This document shows positions 28,024 to 37,484 of a stretch of DNA of 64,000 nucleotides, one piece after another; within the stretch, counting starts at the first letter, position 1, and each line of letters opens with the position of its first letter. Origin of the DNA: Massilia niastensis DSM 21313. GTDB lineage: Bacteria > Pseudomonadota > Gammaproteobacteria > Burkholderiales > Burkholderiaceae_D. The DNA is taken from positions 1 to 64,000 of the forward strand of contig NZ_KB908095.1 in the NCBI RefSeq assembly GCF_000382345.1. Reading direction: 5' to 3'. The translations under genes and the position numbers were made by a program. A model generated the notes under the pieces. It saw only the letters and a list, made by a program, of their open reading frames with translations, was not told the DNA's origin and made no database searches.

Positions 28024-28887
28024 ATGAGCGCTTATTTGCAGGGTAATGACATGGCCGGGGGCGCCGTTGCCGCCGCCGCCGCACCGAAGCCGGTGACGAA
28101 AGCCGTGACCGTTCCCTCGCTGCTCGGCATGCGTGCGGCCGGCAACAAGATCTCGATGCTGACCTGCTACGACGCCAGCTTCGCGGCCCTGATGGACCGC
28201 TGCGGCGTCGAGGTCCTCCTGATCGGCGATTCGCTCGGCATGGTCTGCGCCGGCTACGACTCGACCCTGCCGGTGACGGTGGCCGACGTGGCCTACCACA
28301 CCGCCTCGGTCGCACGCGGCAACAAGAGCGCCCTGGTGCTGGCCGACATGCCCTTCGGCAGCTACGGCAGCCCGCAACAGGCCTACGACAACGCGGTCCA
28401 GCTGATGCGCGCCGGCGCGCAGATGGTCAAGATCGAAGGCGGCGCCTGGCTGGCCGAGACCGTGCGCTTCCTGGTCGAACGCGGCATCCCGGTGTGCGCG
28501 CACATCGGCCTGACCCCGCAGTTCGTGCACCAGCTGGGCGGCTTCAAGGTCCAGGGCAAGACCTCCCAGGGCGCCGACCAGCTCAAGATCGACGCGAAAG
28601 CGCTGCAGGGCGCGGGCGCCGCGATGATCGTGCTGGAAGCGATTCCGGCGGCGCTGGGCAAGGAAGTCACCGACCTGCTCGACATCCCGACCATCGGCAT
28701 CGGCGCCGGTCCCGACTGCTCGGGCCAGGTGCTGGTCATGCACGACCTGCTGGGCGTCTTCCCGGGCCGCAAGGCGCGCTTCGTGAAGAACTTCATGGAA
28801 GGCCAGACCAGCATCGACGCGGCCATCCAGGCCTATGTGACGGCCGTCAAGGACGGCAGCTTCCCCGCGGTCGAGCACTGCTTCTGA
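28024..28887 (+). CDS. panB: 3-methyl-2-oxobutanoate hydroxymethyltransferase
   Basis: This 287-residue enzyme makes ketopantoate, the first step of pantothenate synthesis, with methylenetetrahydrofolate as carbon donor. Signatures include [33 protein letters not shown], and [17 protein letters not shown] 28024 follows an AAAGGATTTGT ribosome site. An Ala-rich 25-residue stretch before the core is longer than usual. Placement after folK couples folate and pantothenate genes. panC is not present in the window. Confidence 0.97.
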   Translation: MSAYLQGNDMAGGAVAAAAAPKPVTKAVTVPSLLGMRAAGNKISMLTCYDASFAALMDRCGVEVLLIGDSLGMVCAGYDSTLPVTVADVAYHTASVARGNKSALVLADMPFGSYGSPQQAYDNAVQLMRAGAQMVKIEGGAWLAETVRFLVERGIPVCAHIGLTPQFVHQLGGFKVQGKTSQGADQLKIDAKALQGAGAAMIVLEAIPAALGKEVTDLLDIPTIGIGAGPDCSGQVLVMHDLLGVFPGRKARFVKNFMEGQTSIDAAIQAYVTAVKDGSFPAVEHCF

Positions 28888-28896
28888 GGAGACGCC

Positions 28897-29406
28897 ATGA
28901 GCGGCCAGCCGGACAGCACCCGTTTGTTCCTGGCCCTCTGGCCCGAGCCTGGCGTGCGCCACCAGCTGGCCGCATGGCGCGACGCCTGGCAGTGGCCGCG
29001 CGGCGCCGCCCCGGTCCACAGCGACAAGCTGCACGTCACCCTGCATTTCCTCGGCAACCTGGCGTCCGAACGCCTGCCGGCGCTGCAGGGCGGCCTCGAT
29101 GTCCCCTTCACGCCCTTCCGCCTCGAGCTGGGCCTGCCCGTGCTGTGGCCGCGCGGCCTGGCGGTGCTGGAACCGCACGGCGAATCGCCCGAGCTGCTGG
29201 CGCTGTACGCGCGCCTTGAACAGGCCGTGGCCGCGCTGGGCCTGGCGCCCGAAGCACGCAAGTACCGGCCGCACGTGACCCTGGCGCGGCGCGCGGCCGG
29301 CGCCGGCATCCCGGCCACTGGACCGGCCGTCCGGTGGGACGTGGCCGGCTACGCGCTGGTCGCGTCGCGCGACGGCGCCTACACCGTCCTGCATCACTAT
29401 GCCTGA
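28897..29406 (+). CDS. thpR: RNA 2',3'-cyclic phosphodiesterase (2H family)
   Basis: This 169-residue 2H phosphoesterase, formerly called LigT, opens 2',3'-cyclic phosphate at RNA ends. Both catalytic HxTx motifs are present as HVTL at residues 46-49 and 126-129. RLFLALWP near the start and the family length support the call. It starts 9 bases after panB with a GAGGAGACGCC ribosome site. Its stop is the base immediately before a 27-bp inverted repeat. Confidence 0.93.
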   Translation: MSGQPDSTRLFLALWPEPGVRHQLAAWRDAWQWPRGAAPVHSDKLHVTLHFLGNLASERLPALQGGLDVPFTPFRLELGLPVLWPRGLAVLEPHGESPELLALYARLEQAVAALGLAPEARKYRPHVTLARRAAGAGIPATGPAVRWDVAGYALVASRDGAYTVLHHYA

Positions 29407-29624
29407 TTCAGGGTCAGGTCTGTCATTCGGACATCGATCAAGCACCTTTAATCTATCTCAACACGCTGGCTTGTTTATTCCAACGTTGTTAGTAGCTCGG
29501 TTCACCGTATTCACCGGAACCTGTGCATGACAATGGAACGGAAAAAGGCTCGGCATATTCAAGGCCGTGCTGAGATTTCGCAAGGATTGTGCGCTCCTGT
29601 CCGAATGACAGACCTGACCCTGAA
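29407..29624. repeat. 218-bp element bounded by 27-bp perfect inverted repeats
   Basis: Left arm 29407-29433 and right arm 29598-29624 are exact complements. The element fills the gap between thpR and the convergent MFS gene: it begins right after the thpR stop and ends two bases before the MFS stop. Inside is about 164 bases with lower GC than its surroundings and no gene. It looks like a non-autonomous mobile unit or a long REP-type palindrome. Confidence 0.88.
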
Positions 29625-29626
29625 CG

Positions 29627-30778
29627 CTAGCGCCTGATCACTCCGGCGCTCAGCGCGATCACCAGTCCCGACAGCGACAGCATCCCGAGCGCGAACATCA
29701 CGCTCGACTGCGTCGCGATATAGCCCAGCACCGGCGACGCCAGCAGCAGGCCGCCGTAGCCGAGCGTCGCCACCGCCGCCACGCCGGCGCCGGCGCCCAT
29801 GCCGGGGATGCGCGAGGCCGCGCCGAACAGCAGCGGCACCACGTTGGCCGCGCCCAGGCCGATCAGCGCGAAGCCGCCGGCCGACAGCAGGAAGTGGGTG
29901 CTCAGCACCGCCGTGGCCAGGCCGGCGAACATCGCGATGCCGCCCACCACCATCACGCGCAGTGCGCCGAAGCGGACGATCATGCGGTCACCCAGGAAGC
30001 GGCAGGCCGCCATCGCGATCGAGAACGCCGAGTAGCCCAGCGCCGCCGATGCCGGCGCGGCGCCCGTGCGCTCCTGCAGCAGCAGCGCGCTCCAGTCCAC
30101 CAGCGCGCCCTCGACCGCGAAGCACAGCAGCGCCAGCAGGCCGAGGCCGAGCGCGGCGCCGCGCGGCAGCATGAAATGGCTGCCCGCTTCGTGGCTGGCC
30201 GCGGAACCCATCACGCGCGGCGCCGCCAGCGCCAGCACGATGGCGGTGAGCACCCCCAGCGCCAGCGCGCCCTCGCCGTTGCCCCAGCCCTGGCCGATGA
30301 CCAGCCCGCCCAGCCCCGCGCCCACCAGGCCGCCCAGGCTGAAGAAGCCGTGGAACGAGGACATGGTCGGCAAGCCGCGCGCCGTCTCGACCTCGCTGGC
30401 GTTGGCGTTCATCGCCACGTCCAGCGCGCCGTTGCTGACGCCGAACAGGAAGGCGGCCGCGAACAGCAGGCGCAGGTCGGTCAGGCCCATGACCACGGAC
30501 AGCGTGAGCGCGAAGGCGAAGCCCGACAGCAGGGTCATGCGGCGCGTGCCCCAGCGCGCGGTCAGCCCGCCCATCAGCGGCATGGCCAGCAGCGCGCCGG
30601 CGGCAATGGTCAGCAGCACCATGCTCAGCATCCCGGTGTCGATGCCGGTGCGTGCCTGCACCACCGGGATGTGGGCCGCCCACAGGCCGATGCCGGCGCC
30701 GTTGAGCAGGAATACCGTCGAGATCGACCAGCGGCCGGCCTCGATGGTGCGCGCGCTGGTGGTGGAAACCTTGGTCAT
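29627..30778 (-). CDS. Major facilitator superfamily transporter
   Basis: This 383-residue protein has about twelve membrane helices and the loop 2-3 signature in a form GGLTARWGTRRMTLLSG. It resembles bacterial sugar/drug-type MFS members such as YbjJ. ATG 30778 follows GGAAAGAAAAGGC; the longer open frame upstream has no membrane-protein character. The substrate cannot be told. It converges on thpR, with an inverted-repeat element between. Confidence 0.88.
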   Translation of the reverse strand: MTKVSTTSARTIEAGRWSISTVFLLNGAGIGLWAAHIPVVQARTGIDTGMLSMVLLTIAAGALLAMPLMGGLTARWGTRRMTLLSGFAFALTLSVVMGLTDLRLLFAAAFLFGVSNGALDVAMNANASEVETARGLPTMSSFHGFFSLGGLVGAGLGGLVIGQGWGNGEGALALGVLTAIVLALAAPRVMGSAASHEAGSHFMLPRGAALGLGLLALLCFAVEGALVDWSALLLQERTGAAPASAALGYSAFSIAMAACRFLGDRMIVRFGALRVMVVGGIAMFAGLATAVLSTHFLLSAGGFALIGLGAANVVPLLFGAASRIPGMGAGAGVAAVATLGYGGLLLASPVLGYIATQSSVMFALGMLSLSGLVIALSAGVIRR

Positions 30779-30976
30779 GCCTTTTCTTTCCTTTCCTGAA
30801 TCCTGCGCAACTCTACACAAGCCTGCGAGCCACGCAAGCAAATCAAGGCGCAAACACGCATGTTTAGGAAGAACGGGAAAAACCGGCGGCGTCATCGCGC
30901 AACAGTGGACGGACGGCGGCGTAGGCTTCCCATGGATTAGTTGCTAAACTTCACCAACACACGTTGCCAGAACATT

Positions 30977-32530
30977 ATGGACAAGTCCGCCGCCATCCTC
31001 ATCGTCGATGATTACCTCCTGATCCGCACCCATGTGCGGCAGGTGCTGGCCGAGCTCGGCTTCATGAACGTATTCCAGGCCGACAACGGCAAGGCGGCGC
31101 AGGAAGTGATGCGCAAGCAGCGGATCGACATCGTCGTGGGCGACTGGAACATGCCGGTGATGAGCGGGATCGACCTGCTCAAGTGGATGCGCGGCGACCA
31201 CCGCCATGCCGCCACGCCGTTCATGATGCTGACCGCCGAAGCCAATCCGTCCTCGGTGCGCACCGCGCTGCAGGCCGGCGTGAACGCCTACATGATCAAG
31301 CCGTTCACGGTGCACAGCTTCGCCGCCAAGTTCCTGAGCATGCTCGGGATCGCGCCCGACAGCGCGCCGGCGGTCCCAGCTCCTGCCGTGGCCGTAGCGC
31401 CGCCCGCCGCGCTGCCGCCGTCGAACGTCATCGGCCTGGACCAGCCGATCGGCGAGCGGGTGAAGAAGTGCACGGTGCTGATCGTGGACGACATCCCGAC
31501 CAACATCGAGGTGCTGGCCGGGGTGCTGAAGGACGACTACACGATCAAGGTCGCGATCAGCGGCAGGAAGGCGCTCGAGATCGCCGATGCCTTCCACCTC
31601 GACCTGATCCTGCTGGACATCATGATGCCGGTGATGGACGGCTTCGAGGTCTGCCGCCAGCTCAAGGCGAATCCGAAGACGGCGCACATCCCGATCATCT
31701 TCCTGTCGGCGCGCGACGGTTCCGAGGACGTGGTGGCCGGGCTGCGCCTGGGCGCGGTGGACTACGTGTCGAAGCCGGCCGACCCGGTGATCCTGAAGGC
31801 GCGCCTGTCGGCCCACCTGCTGCTGGCGACCGCGATGCAGGACCTGAAGCGCCAGAACGAACTCCTGATCGAGAACGCGCGCCTGCGCGAGGACGTCGAG
31901 CGCATGACCCGCCACGACCTGAAGAGCCCGATCGCGGTGGCCCTGCACGGCAGCCAGTCGCTGCTGGCCGGCCCGCTGAGCGAAGCCCAGGAGGAGCAGG
32001 CGCGCATGATCCTCGATGCGGCCGGGAATGCGCTCGAGATGGTCAACCGCACGCTCGACATCCACAAGATGGAACAGGGCAGCTACCAGCCGGCGCTGCA
32101 GGCCTTCGACCTCGGCGCGCTGCTGGCCAGGGTGGCGCAGCAGGTCGCGCTGGCGTGCGCCGGCCGCGACGTGAGCCTGCGCTTCGAGGCGCCGCGGGAC
32201 GTGATGTGCCTGGGCGAGACGATCCTGTGCTATTCGCTGTTCACCAATGCGCTGAAGAACGCGGTGGAAGCGTCGCCGCCGGGGGGCGTGGTGCGCATGG
32301 CGCTTGCGCCGGACGACGGCAAGCTGCATGTCATGATCGACAATCCGGGCGCGGTGCCGGAGGAGATGCGGGAGCGCTTCTTCGACAAGTATGCGACGTC
32401 GAACAAGATCGGCGGGTCGGGCCTGGGGACGTATTCGATCCGCCTGATGGCCGAGGTGCAGGGCGGAAGCGTGGGCATGGAGAGCGGCGCCGGGACGACC
32501 CGCCTGACCGTTACGCTGCCCTGCCCCTGA
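30977..32530 (+). CDS. Response regulator-kinase hybrid (REC-REC-HisKA-HATPase)
   Basis: This 517-residue cytoplasmic protein has a receiver 1 at residues 5-125 (Asp56 in VVGDWNMPVMSG), a Pro/Ala linker at 128-150, a receiver 2 at 165-285 (Asp214 in LILLDIMMPVMDG), then a HisKA helix with His313 in MTRHDLKSP and a HATPase domain (TNALKNAVEAS, GGSGLGTYSIRL). No sensor or membrane domain precedes the receivers, so it must be fed by another kinase or partner. Start ATG 30977 is used. No DNA-binding domain is present, and its target is not apparent from neighbours. Confidence 0.93.
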   Translation: MDKSAAILIVDDYLLIRTHVRQVLAELGFMNVFQADNGKAAQEVMRKQRIDIVVGDWNMPVMSGIDLLKWMRGDHRHAATPFMMLTAEANPSSVRTALQAGVNAYMIKPFTVHSFAAKFLSMLGIAPDSAPAVPAPAVAVAPPAALPPSNVIGLDQPIGERVKKCTVLIVDDIPTNIEVLAGVLKDDYTIKVAISGRKALEIADAFHLDLILLDIMMPVMDGFEVCRQLKANPKTAHIPIIFLSARDGSEDVVAGLRLGAVDYVSKPADPVILKARLSAHLLLATAMQDLKRQNELLIENARLREDVERMTRHDLKSPIAVALHGSQSLLAGPLSEAQEEQARMILDAAGNALEMVNRTLDIHKMEQGSYQPALQAFDLGALLARVAQQVALACAGRDVSLRFEAPRDVMCLGETILCYSLFTNALKNAVEASPPGGVVRMALAPDDGKLHVMIDNPGAVPEEMRERFFDKYATSNKIGGSGLGTYSIRLMAEVQGGSVGMESGAGTTRLTVTLPCP

Positions 32531-32536
32531 AGCGCG

Positions 32537-33874
32537 TCATACCAGCAGCATCAGGTGCTCGCGCTCCCATGAGCTGATCACCCTGCTGAAGGTCGCGAAC
32601 TCCAGCTCCTTGACCTCGCAGAACGCCTGCACGAACAGCTCCCCCAGCATGTTCGCCAGCTGCGGGCACTGGCGCATGCGCAGGATGGCGTCCTCCAGGT
32701 TGCGCGGCAGGTCGTCGTGCACGTGCTCGGCGCTGTCCGGCGTCGGCTCCGACGGCGTGAGCGCTTCGATCATGCCCAGCAGCCCGCAGCTCAGGGTGGC
32801 CGCCATGGCCAGGTAGGGATTGACGTCCACCCCCGGCACCCGGTTCTCGACCCGCCGGCTCTCGGGCGAGGAATTGGGCACGCGGATGCCGCAGGTGCGG
32901 TTGTCGTAGCCCCAGTGCACATTGGTCGGGGCCGACTGGAAGCGCGACAGGCGGCGGTAGGAGTTCACGTGCGGCGCGAACATCAGCAGCGCCGGCGGCA
33001 CGTACTTTTCCAGCCCGGCGATATAGCTGAAGAACAGCTCGCTCGGCCCGCCATCCTCCTTCGAGAAGATGTTCCTGCCGGTGATGGCGTCGACCACGCT
33101 CTGGTGCACGTGCATCGCGCTGCCCGGCTCGGTTTCCATCGGCTTGGCCATGAAGGTCGCGAAGATGCCGTGGCGCAGCGCCGTCTCGCGCACCGCGCGC
33201 TTGAACAGGAACACGCGGTCGGCCAGCTCGAGCGCATCGCCGTGGGCGAAGTTGATCTCCATCTGGCCGGCGCCGGCTTCGTGGATCAGGGTCTCGACGC
33301 CCAGCTCGTGCTGCTTGCAGAACGCCGACAGTTCGAGGAAAAAGGGATCGAAGTCGTTGACCGCGTCGATCGAATAGGACTGTCGGCCGAGCTCGGTCAT
33401 GCCGGTGCGCCCCATCGGCGGCACCAGCGGTTCGTGCGGATTGGTGTTGCGCGCGACCAGGTAGAACTCCATCTCGGGCGCCACCACCGGACGCCAGCCG
33501 CGTGCGGCATACAGGGCCAGCACGCGCCGCAGCACCGAACGCGGCGCCAGTTCGACCGGCGTGCCGTCGAATTCCTGGCAATCGTGGATGACCAGCGCCA
33601 CGCGTTCCGACGCCCACGGCACCACGCGGATCGTGGCCGGGTCGGGCACGCAGATCATGTCGGGATCGGTCGAGCCGACATAGGGCGAGTTATTGGGCTG
33701 CTCGCCGTTGACGGTGTTGAGCAGCACGCTCTTCGGCAGGCGCATGTGCTCGCCGTCGAGGAACAGGTCTTTCGGCAGGATCTTTCCGCGTGCGATGCCC
33801 GTCATGTCCGCGATGACGCACTCCACCTCATGGATGTTGTGTTGGCGTAGAAAGTCGCGCATCGCCTCGCTCAT
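32537..33874 (-). CDS. Glutamine synthetase family protein, PuuA-like
   Basis: This 445-residue ligase belongs to the gamma-glutamylpolyamine synthetase branch of the glutamine synthetase fold. N-terminal text is DMTGIARGKILPKDLF. Metal and ATP site signatures are APEMEFYLVAR, EAGAGQMEINFAHGD and MHVHQSV. The start ATG 33874 follows GGGAGAACG. It closely parallels the second synthetase at 40539, and both lie in a polyamine region, so glutamylation of putrescine or a related amine is likely. Whether the two paralogues use different amines cannot be read from sequence. Confidence 0.88.
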   Translation of the reverse strand: MSEAMRDFLRQHNIHEVECVIADMTGIARGKILPKDLFLDGEHMRLPKSVLLNTVNGEQPNNSPYVGSTDPDMICVPDPATIRVVPWASERVALVIHDCQEFDGTPVELAPRSVLRRVLALYAARGWRPVVAPEMEFYLVARNTNPHEPLVPPMGRTGMTELGRQSYSIDAVNDFDPFFLELSAFCKQHELGVETLIHEAGAGQMEINFAHGDALELADRVFLFKRAVRETALRHGIFATFMAKPMETEPGSAMHVHQSVVDAITGRNIFSKEDGGPSELFFSYIAGLEKYVPPALLMFAPHVNSYRRLSRFQSAPTNVHWGYDNRTCGIRVPNSSPESRRVENRVPGVDVNPYLAMAATLSCGLLGMIEALTPSEPTPDSAEHVHDDLPRNLEDAILRMRQCPQLANMLGELFVQAFCEVKELEFATFSRVISSWEREHLMLLV

Positions 33875-34030
33875 CGTTCTCCCCATGGTTGGACGATGAA
33901 CCCACTATAGCACCGCCGGCCGGGGCGCCGCGCCCGCGTTCGTGCCACGGATGCCGCAACTGGCGTCGCCAGCCGGCGATTCGGCGCATCGCTTGCCCCA
34001 AGCGCAATATTCTGCGCGATACTTGCAAGC

Positions 34031-35110
34031 ATGAAAACAAGCTTGCATGTCTCCCGGCTGCCCCCGATGTGGCGCTTCTATATCGCCGGCTGGTGCGCCT
34101 ACATCCTGCTGGTGGCGCTGCTGGTGCAGGCCGACGCCATCGCGAACGGCCGCTTCGACATGGCGCTCATCCTGCATTCGGCCTGGAGCACGGGGCCGTC
34201 CGGGGCGCTGCTGGCGCTGGTCTGGCCGCTCACCGGCCTGCTGGAAGCGCGCAGGGTGCATACGCTACGGCTGCTGGCCGTGCACGCCGGCGGTGCGCTC
34301 GCGTTCGGGGTGTTCGCCCACCTGTTGATGATGGCGCATATCGGGGGCGGGAACCGGCCGCTGGAATGGCATGCCTGGCCCTTCATGTACAGCCTGATGA
34401 GTTATGGCCTGATCGCCGGCATCTTCCACACCGTGCGCACCGGCGCCGCGGCCCAGCGCCAGGCGCTGGCGGCCCAGCAGGCGCGCACCCTGCTGGTCGC
34501 GGCCGAACTGAATGCGCTGCGCAGCAAGCTCAATCCACACTTCCTGTTCAATACCCTGCACTCGATCATCGCCCTCACCCAGCGCAATCCGGCGGCGGCC
34601 GAGACCGCGCTTTTCCAGTTTTCCGACATGCTGCGCTACGTGCTCGACACCGAACGCGCCGGCCACGACCGGGTCACGCTGGACGCCGAACTGGACTTCG
34701 TGCGCGACTACCTGGAGCTGGAACAGCTGCGCCTGGGGCCGCGCCTGCGCGTCGAATGGGACCTCGACCCGGAGGCCGGCGGCCATCTGCTGCCGGCGCT
34801 GACCCTGCAGCCGCTGGTCGAGAACAGCATCAAGCATGCCTTCAATCCGCACAGCCGGCCCGGCCTGCTGCACATCGCCACCCGCTGCGATCCGCAGGAC
34901 GGAAGCCTGACCATGACGGTGCGCGACGACGGTCCGGGCGCCAGCCGCGACAGCATTGCCGCCTCGTCGGGGCTGGGCATCCGCACCATCGGGCGCCGCC
35001 TGCTGCTCGACTACGGGCAGGGCGCCGCACTCGATATCGATTCCACGCCCGGCGCAGGCTTCGCCGTGTCCGTTTCCATTCCCGCCACCACAGGGCTGAA
35101 CGCGCGATGA
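34031..35110 (+). CDS. LytS/YehU-type sensor histidine kinase
   Basis: This 359-residue membrane kinase has four membrane segments (about 15-35, 50-72, 80-100, 115-135), a short coiled stretch, then the His_kinase domain with His170 in LNPHFLFNTLHS and a HATPase domain (LVENSIKHAF, DDGPGAS, GLGIRTIGRRL). It overlaps the LytTR regulator by four bases, forming a classic pair. It lies between two sets of polyamine genes but faces the other way. The sensed signal is unknown. Confidence 0.92.
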   Translation: MKTSLHVSRLPPMWRFYIAGWCAYILLVALLVQADAIANGRFDMALILHSAWSTGPSGALLALVWPLTGLLEARRVHTLRLLAVHAGGALAFGVFAHLLMMAHIGGGNRPLEWHAWPFMYSLMSYGLIAGIFHTVRTGAAAQRQALAAQQARTLLVAAELNALRSKLNPHFLFNTLHSIIALTQRNPAAAETALFQFSDMLRYVLDTERAGHDRVTLDAELDFVRDYLELEQLRLGPRLRVEWDLDPEAGGHLLPALTLQPLVENSIKHAFNPHSRPGLLHIATRCDPQDGSLTMTVRDDGPGASRDSIAASSGLGIRTIGRRLLLDYGQGAALDIDSTPGAGFAVSVSIPATTGLNAR

Positions 35111-35865
35111 CGAAAACCGCGAAAACCGTATTGTTTGCCGAAGACGAACCGCTGGCGCGCGACCTGCTGCGCGACGCCATCTACGCCCATCCCATGCTGC
35201 GGCTGGTGGGCGAAGCCGCCGACGGCGCGAGCGCGCTGGCGCGCATCCGCCAGTTGCGTCCCGAGGTGGTGTTCATGGATATCCAGATGCCCGAGATGAC
35301 CGGCCTGGAAGTGCTGCGCCGGCTCGACTACCTGCCGCAGATCGTGTTCACCACGGCCTACGACCAGTATGCGGTGACCGCGTTCGAACTGCACGCGGTC
35401 GACTACCTGCTCAAGCCGTTCACGCCGGCGCGCTTCGCCGATGCGGTGGCGCGCCTGCTCGACGGCCCGCTGCACGCGCGCGACACGCTGGCCGGGGCGC
35501 TGGCGCAGGCAGGCGGCGGCCCGGCCAGCGGCCCTGCGCGCCTGGAACGCATCCTGGTGCGCGACCGCGGCCGCATCTTCCCGCTCGCGGTCGGCGACAT
35601 CGAATACATGAAGGCGGATTCGAAGTACACCGTCATCGCGGCGCGCGGCCAGAGCTTCCTGGTGCGGATCGGGATCTCGGAACTGGAGGTGCAGCTCGAC
35701 CCGGCGCACTTCATCCGGGTGCACCGCTCGGCGCTGGTGAACCTCGATTTCGTCGACTCGATGCGCGCCGACGACCAGTCGCAGCTCCAGATCCGGATGC
35801 GCGACGGCAGCGTGGTCACCGCCAGCCGCGAAGCCTCCAAGCTGCTGCGCGACATGGCGATCTAG
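35107..35865 (+). CDS. LytTR family response regulator
   Basis: This 252-residue regulator has a receiver at residues 8-122 (Asp58 in VVFMDIQMPEMTG, Lys in YLLKPFTPARF) and a LytTR DNA-binding domain at about 150-250 (ILVRDRGRIFPL, DIEYMKADSKYT, FIRVHRSALVNLDFV). ATG 35107 overlaps the kinase stop as ATGA. The pair probably acts on promoters with two imperfect 9-bp direct repeats; no such site was identified with confidence nearby. Confidence 0.94.
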   Translation: MTKTAKTVLFAEDEPLARDLLRDAIYAHPMLRLVGEAADGASALARIRQLRPEVVFMDIQMPEMTGLEVLRRLDYLPQIVFTTAYDQYAVTAFELHAVDYLLKPFTPARFADAVARLLDGPLHARDTLAGALAQAGGGPASGPARLERILVRDRGRIFPLAVGDIEYMKADSKYTVIAARGQSFLVRIGISELEVQLDPAHFIRVHRSALVNLDFVDSMRADDQSQLQIRMRDGSVVTASREASKLLRDMAI

Positions 35866-35871
35866 GACGAC

Positions 35872-37356
35872 CTACACCCGGATCCAGGTGGTCTTCAGCT
35901 CGGTGTACTTGTCGAAGGCATGCAGCGACTTATCCCGCCCGTTGCCCGACTGCTTGTAGCCGCCGAAGGGCACCGTGATGTCGTCGCTGTCGTACTGGTT
36001 GACGTGCACGGTGCCGGCGCGCAGGGCCCTGGCCGTGCGGATCGCCTTGCTCATGTCCGCCGTCCACACCGCCGCCGCCAGTCCGTAGGGCGTGGAGTTC
36101 GCCTGGCGCACCGCTTCGTCGAGGTCGGTGAACGACAGCACCGACAGCACCGGCCCGAAGATCTCCTCGCGCGCGATGCGCATCGACGCGTCGACGCCGT
36201 CGAACAGGGTCGGCTCGATATACAGCCCGCCGCTCTCCTGGCGCGCCACGCCGCCGCCGGCCAGCAGGCGCGCGCCGCCCGCCTTGCCTTCCTCGATATA
36301 GCCGAGCACCGTCTTCATCTGGATGCTGTCGACGATGGCTCCCATCACGGTGGCCTCGTCCAGCGGGTCGCCCGGCGCGTGGCGCGGGATCAGGGCCAGG
36401 GCCTTGTCGAGGAAGGCTGCCCTGATCGACTCCTCGACGAACAGGCGCGAAGGCGCGTTGCAGCTCTCGCCCTGGTTGAAGTAGATCGATCCGATCGCGC
36501 TCTCGACCGCGGCGTCGAGGTCGGGGCAGTCGGCGCACACGATGTTGGCCGACTTGCCGCCCAGCTCAGTCCAGGCCCGCTTCAGGTTCGACTGGCCGGC
36601 CATCTGCAGGATCTGCTTGCCGACCCGGGTCGAGCCGGTGAAGCCGATGCAGTCCACGTCCATGTGCAGCGCCAGCGCCTTCCCCGCCTCGTCGCCGTAG
36701 CCGGGCAGCACGTTGAACACGCCGGGCGGCACGCCCGCCTCCAGCGCCAGCTCGGCCAGCCGGAGCGAGCTCAGCGGCGCCTTCTCGGACGGCTTGAGCA
36801 CCACGCTGTTGCCGGCGGCCAGGGCCGGGCCGATCTTCCAGGCCGCCATCAGCATCGGATAATTCCAGGGAATGATGGCCGCCACCACGCCCACCGGCTC
36901 GCGCGTGATCAGGGCCAGGCTGTCCTCGGGGCTGGGCGCGATCTGGTCGTAGATCTTGTCGACCGCCTCGCCGTACCAGCGGATGCAGTTCTGGGCCAGC
37001 TGCACGTCCACGCTCTGGCTGTAGCGGATCGGCTTGCCCATGTCCAGGGTTTCCAGCAGCGCCAGCTCGTCGCGGTGCGCCAGCATCAGGTCGGCGAAGC
37101 GGATCAGCACGCGCTTGCGCTTCGCGGGCGCCATGCCGGCCCAGCGCCGGTCCTCGAAGGCGGCGCGCGCCGCCGTCACCGCCAGGTCGACATCCAGCAC
37201 GTCGCAGCGCGCCACCTCGGCCAGCTTGCGGCCGTCGACCGGCGAGATCTTGTCGAAACGCTGCTTGCTGTGCGCGTCCACCCGCCAGCCATCGATGAAG
37301 GCGCGGCCGTCGGCGTTCAGCGCGGCGGCTCGTTCATGCCATGAAGTCATTGTCAT
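35872..37356 (-). CDS. puuC: Aldehyde dehydrogenase, PuuC-like
   Basis: This 494-residue NAD(P)-dependent dehydrogenase has catalytic Cys299 in NQGESCNAPSR, general base Glu264 in WTELGGKSAN, and the cofactor loop GFTGSTRVGK. The overall text is close to gamma-glutamyl-gamma-aminobutyraldehyde dehydrogenases, which oxidise the aldehyde made from glutamylated putrescine. ATG 37356 follows GGAAGGGTT. It is divergent from the broken symporter, which would have supplied the substrate. An enzyme acting on free aminobutyraldehyde remains possible. Confidence 0.87.
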   Translation of the reverse strand: MTMTSWHERAAALNADGRAFIDGWRVDAHSKQRFDKISPVDGRKLAEVARCDVLDVDLAVTAARAAFEDRRWAGMAPAKRKRVLIRFADLMLAHRDELALLETLDMGKPIRYSQSVDVQLAQNCIRWYGEAVDKIYDQIAPSPEDSLALITREPVGVVAAIIPWNYPMLMAAWKIGPALAAGNSVVLKPSEKAPLSSLRLAELALEAGVPPGVFNVLPGYGDEAGKALALHMDVDCIGFTGSTRVGKQILQMAGQSNLKRAWTELGGKSANIVCADCPDLDAAVESAIGSIYFNQGESCNAPSRLFVEESIRAAFLDKALALIPRHAPGDPLDEATVMGAIVDSIQMKTVLGYIEEGKAGGARLLAGGGVARQESGGLYIEPTLFDGVDASMRIAREEIFGPVLSVLSFTDLDEAVRQANSTPYGLAAAVWTADMSKAIRTARALRAGTVHVNQYDSDDITVPFGGYKQSGNGRDKSLHAFDKYTELKTTWIRV

Positions 37357-37484
37357 AAAGCAACCCTTCCCTTGAGAACAACATACGGGTACAAATCCTG
37401 GGATAGATGATCCAGGCGCCAGGTTCTGCCTTTATAATCGCGGATTTTCCGCCCGATAACTTTCTGCCCCTCGGAGCACACCGC

